From: Chrysopilus asiliformis
Lineage: Eukaryota > Arthropoda > Insecta > Diptera > Rhagionidae
Length of the DNA: 64,000 nucleotides
Direction: 5' to 3'
Assembly: GCA_964034945.1 (NCBI GenBank)
Contig: OZ035961.1
Location: 70,667,931-70,731,930 of the forward strand
Under the pieces are notes generated by a model. It was not told the origin of the DNA. It saw only the letters and a program-made list of their open reading frames with translations, and did not search any database. The first letter of the stretch is position 1. Each line of letters opens with the position of its first letter. Positions 38,381 to 48,482 of the stretch are shown one piece after another. The position numbers were made by a program, and so were the translations under genes.

Positions 38381-39217
38381 AGTACGCCCTCGGTAATCGC
38401 AACTTATTGCATTTACCGAGACACAAAGTTTGCGTTTAAATGCTAGAAAAGGAGTTATAAAACCTATAATACATAGTTAAAAATTAGTAATTTATTTTTC
38501 GAATAATTCGAATAACTTCAAACAAAAAAGTAAAAAAATCAGTCGAATCCTCTTTTAAGTTAAGGTATGGAAAAAGTTTGGGCACAAATGTAATTTTAAC
38601 ACATACAATTTTGAGCCTATTTTGGATTAAAAAATCGACTAATTTTGATCTGTAGCTGAAAAACTTTCGGATTGTATTTTCCTGCCATTTGATAAAAAAA
38701 ATTAACTTAGAAAAAAAAATCAAACAAAAAAGTAAAAAAATCGGTCTAATCTACTTTTAAGTTAACCCTCTAAACGGAATATTTCCGAAAAAAATTCACC
38801 AAAATATGACTTTCAACTTACGACAGACCGTAACCAAGACAACGTGCAGGGCTAAATTTTTTCCAGCATGTAAAGCGATAACTTACAAAAGTCAGTGTAA
38901 CACGTTCCGGCGATTAAAATTGTTACCCGTTATAAACAAGCGAATTCCCTGAAGCCTGCCTTTTGTCGGTATGGAAAAAGTTTGGGCACAAGTGTAATTT
39001 TAACACATACAATTTTGAGCCTATTTTGGATTAAAAAATCGACTAATTTTGGTCTGTAGCTGAAAAACTTTCGGATTGTATTTTCCTGCCATTTGATCCT
39101 AGTTATGGTCGATTTGTGCACTTTGAATCCTTGACACAATAATTTAGCAGGTACCTTTTTGCGCAGTTTTTCCAAAATTTCAATTTCATTAGAGCCATTT
39201 CTAAAACCAATTATCAA
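38381..39217 (-). pseudogene. pogo/Tigger-like element relic with HTH fragment
   Basis: CAGTACGCCCTCGGTAATCG at 38381 preceded by TA resembles a pogo/Tigger terminus. On the minus strand 39217 to about 39040 encodes a CENP-B/psq-type helix-turn-helix fragment (EIEILEKLRKK..., then KVHKSTITRI), the DNA-binding start of pogo-family transposases. A 130-bp segment that includes the following KWQENTIRKFFS codons is present twice in direct orientation (about 38564-38695 and 38969-39098). No DDE catalytic domain remains and no right terminus was found. Confidence 0.6.
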
Positions 39218-40031
39218 TTAAAAAACAAATTTCTTATGAAAATATATACAAAAAAATTACTTCACAAAAGTCGGCAACCTTCTCCAGCGAAAACAGAAAA
39301 CAAAATTAATTTAAACACACACATATAGAACTGCTTCGTTTCCACAAGCTTTTATGAGCATGTGTTGGAATCAAGTTGAAACAAAATTAGGAATGCCGTC
39401 TACTTTGAATCAAGTTGATTTGTCAGCAACTAACACATATGCGTGCGACGTACACAACGTCAAATATCGTGCATGTACGACTACTTGATTCAAGTAACTT
39501 GATCAATGACAACGACGCTTAATTCAGCTAGTTTCAATAAAAATAAATCCAAAAATAAAATACAAATAAAAACAAACAAAAACCAAAGATTAAAAAATCA
39601 GTAAAAAAAACTTAAAAGAAAAAAAATCATACAAAAGTTCTGTCCATTAAAAAAAAATTGTCCAACATTAAACGACATTTTTTGTGTCAAAATCAAAGAT
39701 ATTAAATTTTAGGCTATTTTGAGCCTATGGCTTTCGTCATATTCACTTTACTTCTGGAGATACCAAACAAAAAATATTTTCGATACCAAAAAAGTTATTT
39801 AACTAGTAATCCACACCTGCCATGAATCCCGTCACTGTCGCTGTTACGTCTGATGTTATGTCTAGTGAAGATTGAAATGTCAGCTGCTACGACAGAAAAG
39901 TCTGACAGTTTTTGCTGACATCTTTGCTAACAGAAATGGAATTTAAGATGGCGGATTCTAATTTTTCACGTGCAGAGCGCTCCGTTCTATAAACGAATAC
40001 TGTTTAAAAGTAATTTTTACAAAGAAATTAT

Positions 40032-40130
40032 TTGAAAAAGGCATCGTGGGAGCAGCTGGAGCCCGAATTTCATTTTAGTGCGGAGATTTTAAAGAAAAAA
40101 GTGAAATCACTGAGATCGTTATATTTACTT
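40032..40130 (+). pseudogene. Possible MADF-domain fragment
   Basis: The frame contains WEQLEPEFHFSAEILKKKVK followed by SLRS, which resembles the C-terminal helix of MADF domains (pattern ...eLkkKWknLRdxY). Such domains occur in accessory proteins of insect DNA transposons as well as host regulators. Similarity stops at about residue 30, and I see no N-terminal half upstream. It could be one exon or a relic captured by the surrounding hAT-like element. This is a weak call. Confidence 0.3.
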
Positions 40131-40980
40131 CTCAGTTGTTTACTGCTCAACGCATTTCTGGAACTGAAACGTCATGCCAGAATCAGCAGCCCACCTACGT
40201 CAAAACAGAATTTTCTAATGACATTTCTGTTAACAGTCCGGTCAACGTTTCCGGCAGGTCTGGATGGAGTGTAAAAGATTTTCTTTTTCGTATCTCCAGA
40301 AATAGAGTGAATCTGTCCAAAACCAAGTCCGATTTAGAATCAAAATATGATTAAAAATACTACCCCAATATTTTAAATTATATTTTATGCAGGTGGTACG
40401 TTTGTGGAGTTATACTTGATGAATTTTTGTGTAATATTTCACAAAAAATAATAAACTATAAAATAAATCAAAAACAAACAAATAACATTTTTTTTTAGTT
40501 TTTTCGTTATTGTAATGGAGTTAAATTTCTACAACGTTATAACGCAATTTTGAGGAAAAAAGCGGAAAATCGTTATTTCGTTACGTTACGATAATGTTTC
40601 ATATCCCTGCTGAAAATTAAAGAAAGTAATTATTTCCAACGTAACTGAGACGAAACGTCAAATGCAAATGCTTTTATTTGGTAGAAGAGATTTTTTACGC
40701 AGTTGTTCGCCCAAAAATCAAAATCAAAGTTTGGTTTTAAAACTTAAGAGCACGAATTGTGACAGGCAAATTTAAATTGTTCGCCTACTTGGGTTTGAAT
40801 TCGAGAACTTGTTTCAATTTTAAATTCAATTTTGTTATGAAGTTGATCGTGTCGCTGTCTTCTCATACATATATTTAGCTCTCTCTTACCAATCAAAAAT
40901 TCCCATTTATCATTTTAAGCTGAACTTTCAGTCCATTTGAACTGATTTAGGATAATATCTTAAAGGACCTTACCAACGCG

Positions 40981-41129
40981 CATTTATAAAATCGAATCTA
41001 CGTAGACGTAGTAAGATGGTATGCTTAAGTTGTGTCTAATGAGTTAGTGACACTCATTGCTAAAGGTCATTAAAGTCTACTACTAAAATTCGTTAGTTTT
41101 AAGACTACGTAAACTCGACTTTATAAATG
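40981..41129. mobile_element. 149-bp MITE
   Basis: CATTTATAAAATCGAATCTA at the left pairs with the complement of CTCGACTTTATAAATG at the right over about 30 bp with a few mismatches; ACGTAG motifs recur inside. Target duplication is unclear. Confidence 0.6.
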
Positions 41130-41271
41130 TTCAATGGTAATGCCCAAGACTTTTAAAAGAAATATTTTCAAATGGCGGTTTTTAAATTTTAAATTATTTT
41201 TTTAATATTTTCACCTTTTGTTCCTTTTTTGTCTCCTAATCAAAAAAACGATAAACACTGAAAATAATAAA

Positions 41272-41700
41272 AAAACATAACAAAAGCTATAATTGCCAGT
41301 CTGACAATTATTGAAAACCCGTATGGTGATTTAAGTGAACGGCGAACAGTTGTTTCAAAATTTCACTTTGAAGTCAAACTTTTCAATAAGATTTTTTTAA
41401 AGTTTATTCCAATCGGGAGTTTTATGTAAAATCATATCCTAAATAACTTTTGTTCTTGCACTTTTGTGACAAGATGCACCAGTTTTTGAGATATTCGGAA
41501 AAAATGTTTTCGTCCGTTTTTGCCCGTTAACGAACTTAGCGTTGCATTTTAGGAAAAAAGAATCTGCGTAAAATTTCAAGTCTCTAGCTCAATCCGTGCA
41601 CCCGCAATCCGCGCCACAGACGGACGGACGGACAGACATGCGAAATTCAATTTTTTTTTATCATTCTAAACACACTGGTGTAATTCATTTTTGTATATGA
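41272..41700 (+). mobile_element. DINE-like repeat with GGAC/GACA proto-microsatellite
   Basis: It starts at the shared terminus AAACATAACAAAAGCTATAA, then the hairpin AATTGCCAGTCTGACAATT (one stem mismatch), the common body (CCGTATGGTGATTTAAGTGA...; TTTGTTCTTGCACTTTT), a simple repeat built from GGAC and GACA units (41619-41641), and the other terminus ACACACTGGTGTAATTCA. Relatives lie at 43556-44257, 54321-54560, 58246-58610 and, interrupted, at 61074-63978. Fixed termini, a 3' hairpin and an internal GTCY simple repeat match the layout of DINE-1/HINE elements of flies; the assignment is by architecture. Confidence 0.65.
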
Positions 41701-41828
41701 TGACGGGATCTTGGCGTTACAAACGCAAATTTAATATACCCTTTGGTTTATACCGGACCCTTTTTTTGAGACCTGAAAAAGACGAGACGTCGTGGAAAAA
41801 GAGGATGTCTGGTCACCCTATACGAATA

Positions 41829-43276
41829 TGGCTGATGAAAAGTTTAGAACCTGCGCTGACATCTCCTTGTCGAAACTGTTTGCCACCATACAATGTATCA
41901 ATCAACCCAGCAAATCGCATTAAACGCATTTGTACCAAATTATAACATAACCCATAAAATCACTACCACACAACGGACAGGTATTTTTAACATCGACACC
42001 ATTTGAAAAACCCTCAGATTAGCGACTCACTCTGGCACCTATTAATCATATTGTAATGCGGCCATTAAAAATTCTTTCACGTCGAAAATTTTACACTAAA
42101 ATGATCGTAATTACTTGCACTAAATGAAATCATAGTTGACGTTGATATGAGTGAGGAAAATAAAAAAAAAATATACCTCTGCGGTTCGTAGAAAATAAAT
42201 TAATAAAAACATTTTTGTATAAGGTTTATTTTGAAGCCTATTTATGGCATGAAGACAACCTGTAAAGTTCAGTCGTCAAATAATTTAAAATCTTTGTGAC
42301 TTTTCTTCGACGATTCCGCAGCATGGCACCATCACTTTACATTTTTTAGGGCCTTTGAAAGACACTGAAAAAATATTTTGTTTACCCTAAACCACTGACA
42401 AAATTTGCCCTTAATAGCCAGCTGAGATCATGGCGCCTCGTATTCAATTTCATCTGCTGTGATCCCTCCGTGATTATTTATGAGCCGTTTCACTCTATAA
42501 CCCATTTGTGCTACATTCAGTACCCACTATATGTATCAATTTTTATGGCATAATATGATCTGTAGCTAAGTCGACACAATAAAATATGATCTGTCTGTAC
42601 GCTATTGTGAATTATGTTCATTGAATCTGCCCTGCTAGAAGTTCACGCAACATTTATATTTTCTGGAAATTTTACGATTGAAATTGATATCGCTTTAGAG
42701 TCATTCCCAGTCAAAATCACAAATGTAAGTAATACTCGTAAAAAATTGAAAATATGGAAGTTAGATTATATGAAAACAAAAAAAAAACATAATTCCGATT
42801 TCTTCTAATCAGAGTTATAAAATGTAAAAATTATATGATTTTCCATTCCTTGTTAACAATTTATTAATACTTTTGTCTAAATTCAAAACACATCTCTGCC
42901 CGTTCCTAAAATCTATTTTTTTTTGGAAGGCAGCATACAGGCTCAAAATGTGTTATAGCAACATAGTCAAAGGAATTAGCACAACGAATACGTTTTTGCG
43001 TCAACGCAGCAAGGAACACATATGTTCGCATACCGAATGCATTTTGACGCAGCAATATGTCATAAATCCTAAGGCTCGCTGCCCACCTAAGCTATGTGAA
43101 CGATGTTTCTCGCTGAGAGTGAAATATACACCATTTAAAAGGGGCACCGGCCATCTATCTGACTGTGGAAGCGGGCATAAGAAAACGCTTCACAGAAATG
43201 TAGTAACTTAAGTTGGGCAAAAAACACTGAAACTGATACACAATGTAAAATTTTAGATTGTCAAACACGTTCCAAG
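41829..43276. other. No recognised feature
   Basis: AT-rich DNA. Frames at 42614-42808 and 42873-43211 open by chance in AT-rich sequence and show no conserved motif. No paired repeat was noticed. Confidence 0.45.
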
Positions 43277-43555
43277 TACAGTAGAACACGCTTAAATGCA
43301 ACACTTGCTTAAATGCAACCATTTTCACACCCACAAAAGTATAAATTACATGAAATTTTACACGCTTAAATGCACATGTGCAAAAATGAAATTTAATTAC
43401 ACCAAAAAACTTTTGCACACCCGTAAACTGCCTTACTTCACTTTATTGTTTTACTTTGCGTATTGTTTTTTATTGTTATTTTATACAATGAAATGGTATT
43501 TTTGTTATTTTTATACCCTTTGGTTTCACCATATATTAAATTTGCCTTACCATTT

Positions 43556-44257
43556 GTTATCACGCACAAAAATGAATTACACCAGTGTGTTTTGCGGGCG
43601 CACGGATTGAGCTAGAGACTTGAAATTTTACGCAGATTCGTTTTTCGTAAAATGCAAGGCTAAGTTCGTTAATTAGCAAAAATGGACCATTAAAGATTAT
43701 ACGAACGAAAACGTTTTTTGCGAATATCTCAAAAACGTGCAAGAACAAAAATTATTTAGGATATGATTCTACATAAAACTCCCATACATCAAAATCCGAT
43801 TGGAATAAATTTAAAAAAATCTTATTGAAAATTTTGACTTCAAAGTTGAATTTTGATACAACTGTTCGCCGTTTACTTAACCCATTCGGTATTTTGATGC
43901 GATATGGCAACGCAGTTAAAAGTTGCTAAAAAATTTGAATGGACTTATATTTATTTATTTTCAAACACTCTATTCTCATTCAATGCACCTTTAAGTGCAT
44001 TTGTGACCCAATTTTGATTAGTTGAGTAAAAATCTGGACTACAGTGAACGTATTTGTGGAAAATTAAAAATTTTTAATTTTTTTTTAATGAATACTGATA
44101 GCTTAAACATCATTAATTTGTAAAGAGTATTTTTAACCCCCATAGAAAAAAACATGTACCGAACGGGTTAAACTACGAACAATGCCATATCACCATACGG
44201 ATTTTCAATAATTGCCAGATTGGTAATTATAGCTTTTTGTTATGTTTATTTGATAAA
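43556..44257 (-). mobile_element. DINE-like repeat inserted in the pogo MITE
   Basis: On the minus strand this is a copy of the 41272-41700 family: terminus GAATTACACCAGTGTGTTTT near 43571, common body, then the hairpin around 44210 and the terminus CTTTTTGTTATGTTT. The simple-repeat segment is reduced to GCGGGCGCACGG here. It is split at 43881-44167 by a piggyBac-type MITE. Confidence 0.7.
43881..44167. mobile_element. 287-bp piggyBac-type MITE (TTAA)
   Basis: The ends CCCATTCGGTA and TACCGAACGGG are inverted with one mismatch and are flanked by TTAA on both sides (43877-43880, 44168-44171). TTAA duplication plus CCC...GGG ends is the piggyBac signature. It is the youngest layer of a three-level nest. 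Confidence 0.85.
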
Positions 44258-44465
44258 ATGAATTCTTAATTAGATTCTTTGTTTTTGTGTAGCCTTATTG
44301 AATTTAAATGTTTATTACAGGAATATTAAAATTGCATATTTATCTTTGACTCACATAATTGCACATTAATGTGCATTTATGCGTGCTACGGATAAATGCA
44401 AAACACGTATAAATGCACATAAAATTCTGCGAAATTCGATGTGCATTTAAGCGTGTTCTACTGTA

Positions 44466-46138
44466 TCACAAAAAAGCGTAAGGTGGGCGCAATTTCCCAC
44501 CTGTTACAAATTCCCACCTAATGGGCCAAATGTAAGGCGCGACGTCCCTCTTCTGTTCACTTATGTCAACGAATTAGGTAGCCGCAAAAGCTTTATGCGA
44601 CAAGATGATCCGCAGTATGATTCATGGCAAATTCGATAAATAACGATCTGGAAAGATCGCTAAGGGTATTATTTTGCACAGGTGGTTAATTTTCCCTCTG
44701 GCGGCGAAAATTTAAATACAATCTTGACAGTAGCGGCAATTTTAAAATTTGTTTTTAATTAACATATTTTGAAAAGTAAACAAATAACAATTTTCTTTCG
44801 AAAAAGTGTAATATTTAGCTGTGAAAAGTATTTATGTATATAAGTCGGGCGGCCAGCCGGCAGTTTTTTTTATGGAATTCTAGATAGATTTCCACACACT
44901 TTTTCTCTGAAAAACAAAATAGAAAAGTCTCCGAAAATTGTTTTAGAATTTCCCCGGATTAGCCAAATGAAAAGGTTTTACGTTTTTGGGAAAAAATTTT
45001 AACAATCACAACAAAAAATGTCACAGAAATAAACACAAATGGTTGAGGTTAAATACAAAAGATTTTTTTTTTGCTGTCAGAAATTTCGATTCAATTCAAT
45101 TTTATTGCACTTTCTTGCTGCCAAGATGTGTTTCCCTCCCTCTTTCGGCACTACAACCGGTTTCCGCTTTTGGCCTGCACAGCACAAGCAAGAGTAATTT
45201 TCATTTCGCTGTGCGTGAAAGATCTCTTTTCATCAGCGGTTTGAAAATTTCAACTTGATCACAAAGTAAAGGCGAATTTAAATTCGTTTTTTTAAGGAAA
45301 AGACAAATGTGAGTAATGTTTAGACAATTAAGGGACGCATTCAACATATTATTTCGTTTTTGCCAACGTGACAACAATTAAACAACATTCTTAAGTGGAC
45401 GAAACTCAAACATTAGTGTTTATCGACTGATACGAGAGCAGTCGTTATGAAAATTCGTATTGGAAGGATCAGTGTTACGAAGTCATAGTCGAGCGTAATT
45501 TTATTGGAAAGTTGACAGCGAGAAACAATTACAACGCCATTTTATATCACTACTGCAAACGAAAAAGCTCTTATTCGTGTTTATGGATAACTACATCGTT
45601 ATAAGTGCCAAGAATCCTACTGCTGACCAGTGTTGCGACCAGATAATTTTTTTTTCTATAGATAATGAAAATCTGAAAGATAATAGATGAAAATCTGAAA
45701 GATAATAAATAAGATAAGACAAAAAACCAAATTATCTAGATAATTTTTAGATAAATAATTATTTTAACGTTGCGCAAAATTTAAAATTACGTACTAAAAA
45801 ATAAATTGCACAAAATTATTTGTTTTTCTTTTTTTGTTGATTTCTAATTTAAAATGCAGTTTCAATAGCCCGGTTTACACTTGCCAACAGTTGCTGGCAA
45901 AAAATATTTTTTATGTGCAAGAGAAGCGAGAGAAGGAGTGACACTTCGCTTCTCTTGCCCATAAACAAAAACGGTTCTTAAAAAAAGTTCTTAGGTTTTC
46001 ATAAGTATGCAGAAATCAATTTCGTTTCAGCATTTTTTCAGATTTAATTTTTTAATTTTCGTTGGTACCGATTATCTCTAGATAAATAGGATTTTCCTTT
46101 ATCTAGATAAGATAAAGATAACATTTTTTGGCAAAATT
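44466..46138. other. No recognised gene; AT-rich with GATAA/TCTAGATAA motifs
   Basis: From 44466 to 45640 nothing was recognised. From about 45640 to 46130 the motif GATAAT/TTATCTAGATAA recurs many times in both orientations and reappears right of the foldback at 48500-48535. CAGTGTTGC at 45628 and GCAACACTG ending at 48547 could be the ends of one element enclosing the foldback, but the flanks do not match as a duplication. Confidence 0.4.
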
Positions 46139-46527
46139 TTACTTTAGGGGCGCGGTTGACTAGGATTTTCATATTTTTTTCCTAGCTTTATGGGGTCAAA
46201 TGGATTTATTTTTTATTTTATTTAACAATTTATTTAAACCAAAAAAGGCAAAATGCCTTATACAAAGGTTTACAGTAATTAACAATAAGTTAAAAAATTT
46301 TAAATATTTATAATAACAGCAGTAGAAAGCTAATTTAATATTTAGCAAAACAGAATACTAGAATTATGTATAGAAGTATATATTACATTTTTCTTTCCCT
46401 TTTCTTCATACAAAATAGTTGAAAAGAACTAATAAATTTTGACGAAAATTAAGCAATTTCCCGAGCCACATTCAAACAAGATATATTTCTAATATTATTA
46501 TTATTATTCCTAATATTATTACTAATA

Positions 46528-47913
46528 TTATTTCTCAGGAGGTCTATTAAATTCAAAAAATATCTTTTTCTTAAAAACTGCTATCCGCCCCACCTGTTTC
46601 AGATTTTGAGACAACGAGTTCAACAATTTTATGGTCTTTGCATTGACAATGCAAATGGTTTTCGACTGTGATTCAAATGAAATGAACATTTGTTTTGTTT
46701 TAGCTTTGCCTTTATCAGTCGTGAAAGTTGCCACAGTTGCACTGGACCTAATTCAGGTTTAACAGAAAAAACTTTCACGACTGATAAAGGCAAAGCTAAA
46801 ACAAAACAATTTTATGGTCTTAACAAAAAAAGATTTATCCATAATACTAGTAGTGTGCTTCGGAATGATCATGTGTCTTACTCTATTTGACCTCAAGAAA
46901 GTTATGTACTTTGACAAATAGCCTGGAGTACCAGTGCAAAAAATTTTTTGGAGATAAATAATGCAACGCATATTAAGATGTGTGAGAAGCTCACATCCTA
47001 AGAGTTTGACAACATATTGAGACACATGATCATATTTTTTCAGATTATAGACAAACCTTACTACTGAATTAAAACATTTTTTAAGACGCACGAGATTATA
47101 CTGCGAGCAACCCGTAAATAATTCACAACCATAATTAAAAATTGGCATGATTAGGGAGTATGCCAGCTTGCATTTAGTGTCTATCGGTAAAAAGAGTCTG
47201 AGATAATTTAATCGACTGATAATTCCAAATGTTCTTTTTATGATAAGATTCACATGACAGTCCCAAGTAAGCCTCTCATCCAAAACTATGCCTAAATCCG
47301 TCACCTTGCTTGAAAATGGTATTTGAACATCATTTAATATGACTGGTTTCAGTGAGTCTGTAATGGGTTTATGATAAAAAGCAATAGCCTTAGATTTCAC
47401 TGGATTTATTTCAATTTTATTTGCCACTGCCCAAAGTCTCAGATTGTTCAAATCGCTGTTTACTTCATCTAAACAAGTATCCCTACCTAATAAATTCCCG
47501 GTATGCAAAAATTGAAAATCATCAGCAAATACATGAACTTTGCCATAATTAATAGAAGAGCAAGCATCATTGATGAACATAAGAAAGAGTATAGGACCCA
47601 GAATCGAACCTTGGGGTACTCCACAGCGAATTTGATTGAACGATGATCTATTCGAGCCAACTTTCACAGCTTGAGCCCGGTCACATAAATAAGAGCAAAT
47701 AAATTTGTATGCCGATGTAGAAAATTTAAATTGTTCAACTAATTTTTTACTTAGAACCCCATGATCTACGCTATCAAACGCTTTCTGGAAATCTATTAAG
47801 ACAAGAATTGCAAAGTCATTTTTATCGATAGCTCGGCGAATCATTTCCGTTATATCCAAAACTGCCGCAGTCGTATTAAAACCCTCTCTAAAACCAGATT
47901 GAGTTTCACACAA
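46528..47913 (-). pseudogene. LINE reverse transcriptase fragment
   Basis: The minus-strand frame 47913-46759 encodes the second half of an RT: QSGFREGFNTTAAV, Asp41 in VLIDFQKAFDSVDH, CGVPQGSILGP at 97-107, FADD at 129-132, then thumb and C-terminal sequence. The pattern GFR..., DFQKAFD, GVPQGSILGP fits the Jockey/CR1/L2 group better than R1. At about codon 370 the frame meets a 183-bp palindromic insertion and ends early. The true C-terminus (TIKLLNSLSQNLKQ...) continues in another frame at 46627-46528. The endonuclease and the first RT motifs are missing, so it is not functional. Confidence 0.85.
46639..46821. repeat. Short palindromic insertion with 17-bp direct duplication
   Basis: AACAATTTTATGGTCTT occurs at 46622-46638 and again at 46805-46821. 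Between them lie 166 bp whose ends (about 46692-46728 and 46766-46804) are inverted copies of TTAGCTTTGCCTTTATCAGT. It interrupts the LINE C-terminal codons. The 17-bp duplication is long for a DNA transposon and fits a LINE-type or template-switch event. Confidence 0.75.
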
Positions 47914-48482
47914 TAGATTTAAAAAATAAAAAAAAATTTAGTCGCTCGGCCATAGGGGGAGCCGGGAGCCCCCCAAAGTTTGTTCGCAAAAACTACAAAC
48001 GGCTATGATTTGTTTGTTTTTTGACCGATTTTAGAACTGTAAACGCCAAAAGGTGTCTCTCAAAGAGTTCTTTCCAAAAAGTTTTTGTTTGCCCCCACCC
48101 AATACAAAATACGCCTACGGCACTGAAAACAAAAAAATTCTCTAAAATGTATTTTTTGGACTTCGGAGCTCTCAAAATGCATTTTGAGCCACTATTGTAT
48201 TTTTGGGGTCAGTAACCCCCCAAACCCCTATTGGGTGGGGGCAAACAAAAACTTTTTGGAAAGAACTCTTTGAGAGACACCTTTTGGCGTTTACAGTTTT
48301 AAAATCGGTCAAAAAACAAACAAATCATAGCCGTTTGTAGTTTTTGCGAACAAACTTTGGGGGGCTCCCGGCTCCCCCTATGGCCGAGCGACTAAATTTT
48401 TTTTTATTTTTTAAATTCATTTGACCCCATAAAACTAGGAAAAAAATATGAAGATCCTAGTCAACCGCGCCCCTAAAGTAAA

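Larger units (their letters stand above)
34421..40609. mobile_element. hAT-like element with CAGGGATG end
   Basis: The left end is CAGGGATGGAAAACG and the right end ATAATGTTTCATATCCCTG. Both subterminal regions carry matching CGTTA-rich motifs (TTATTTCGTTAC near 34540 and CGTTATTTCGTTACG near 40575). Flanking octamers are CTGAAAAA and CTGAAAAT (7 of 8 identical). It lies inside the element at 33762-41820 and carries the element at 35068-38348, a pogo-type relic and a MADF-like fragment. Confidence 0.65.
33762..41820. mobile_element. Outer hAT-like element, 8 kb including insertions
   Basis: The termini TAGGGTGACCA and TGGTCACCCTA are inverted and flanked by the exact 8-bp duplication TACGAATA (33754-33761 and 41821-41828), a hAT-type signature. 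The span contains at least three further hAT-like elements, a pogo-type relic, a small MITE and a DINE-like repeat. Its own sequence is confined to about 33762-34420 and parts of 40610-41820. No hAT transposase was recognised. Confidence 0.72.
43279..44463. mobile_element. pogo-type MITE (CAGTAGAACACGC ends)
   Basis: The inverted ends CAGTAGAACACGCTTAAATG and complement are flanked by TA (43277-43278, 44464-44465). CAGT...ACTG termini with a TA duplication are typical of the pogo branch of Tc1/mariner. Subterminal copies of CTTAAATGCA recur on both sides (43306, 43364, 44445 and others). Unique sequence is about 480 bp; the rest is a later DINE-like insertion. No transposase is present. Confidence 0.82.
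46208..47915 (-). mobile_element. 5'-truncated LINE (Jockey/CR1 superfamily)
   Basis: On the minus strand the element starts within the RT domain (47915) and ends in an A-rich tail (46208-46240). It is bordered by AT(G/A)GATTTA at both ends, a likely target duplication in the left arm of the foldback. 5' truncation is the usual LINE fate. Confidence 0.75.
46139..48482. mobile_element. Palindromic foldback element enclosing a LINE
   Basis: The outer inverted ends contain CTTTAGGGGCGCGGTTGAC (near 46142 and, inverted, near 48457-48476). The inner arms (47921-48104 and 48229-48415) are virtually perfect inverted repeats around a 124-bp loop and include GGGGGAGCCGGGAGCCCCCC. Without the LINE the element would be a palindrome of about 600 bp. 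The LINE lies in the left arm only, between two copies of GATTTA. No coding capacity belongs to the foldback itself; class unknown. Confidence 0.75.

Noticed and set aside
42873..43211. 112-codon plus-strand frame with several Cys and His
   Set aside because: I looked for a zinc-finger spacing and found none that repeats; no family resemblance was recognised.
46690..46890. 66-codon plus-strand frame
   Set aside because: It spans the palindromic insertion in the LINE; its two halves are the same codons seen in opposite arms.
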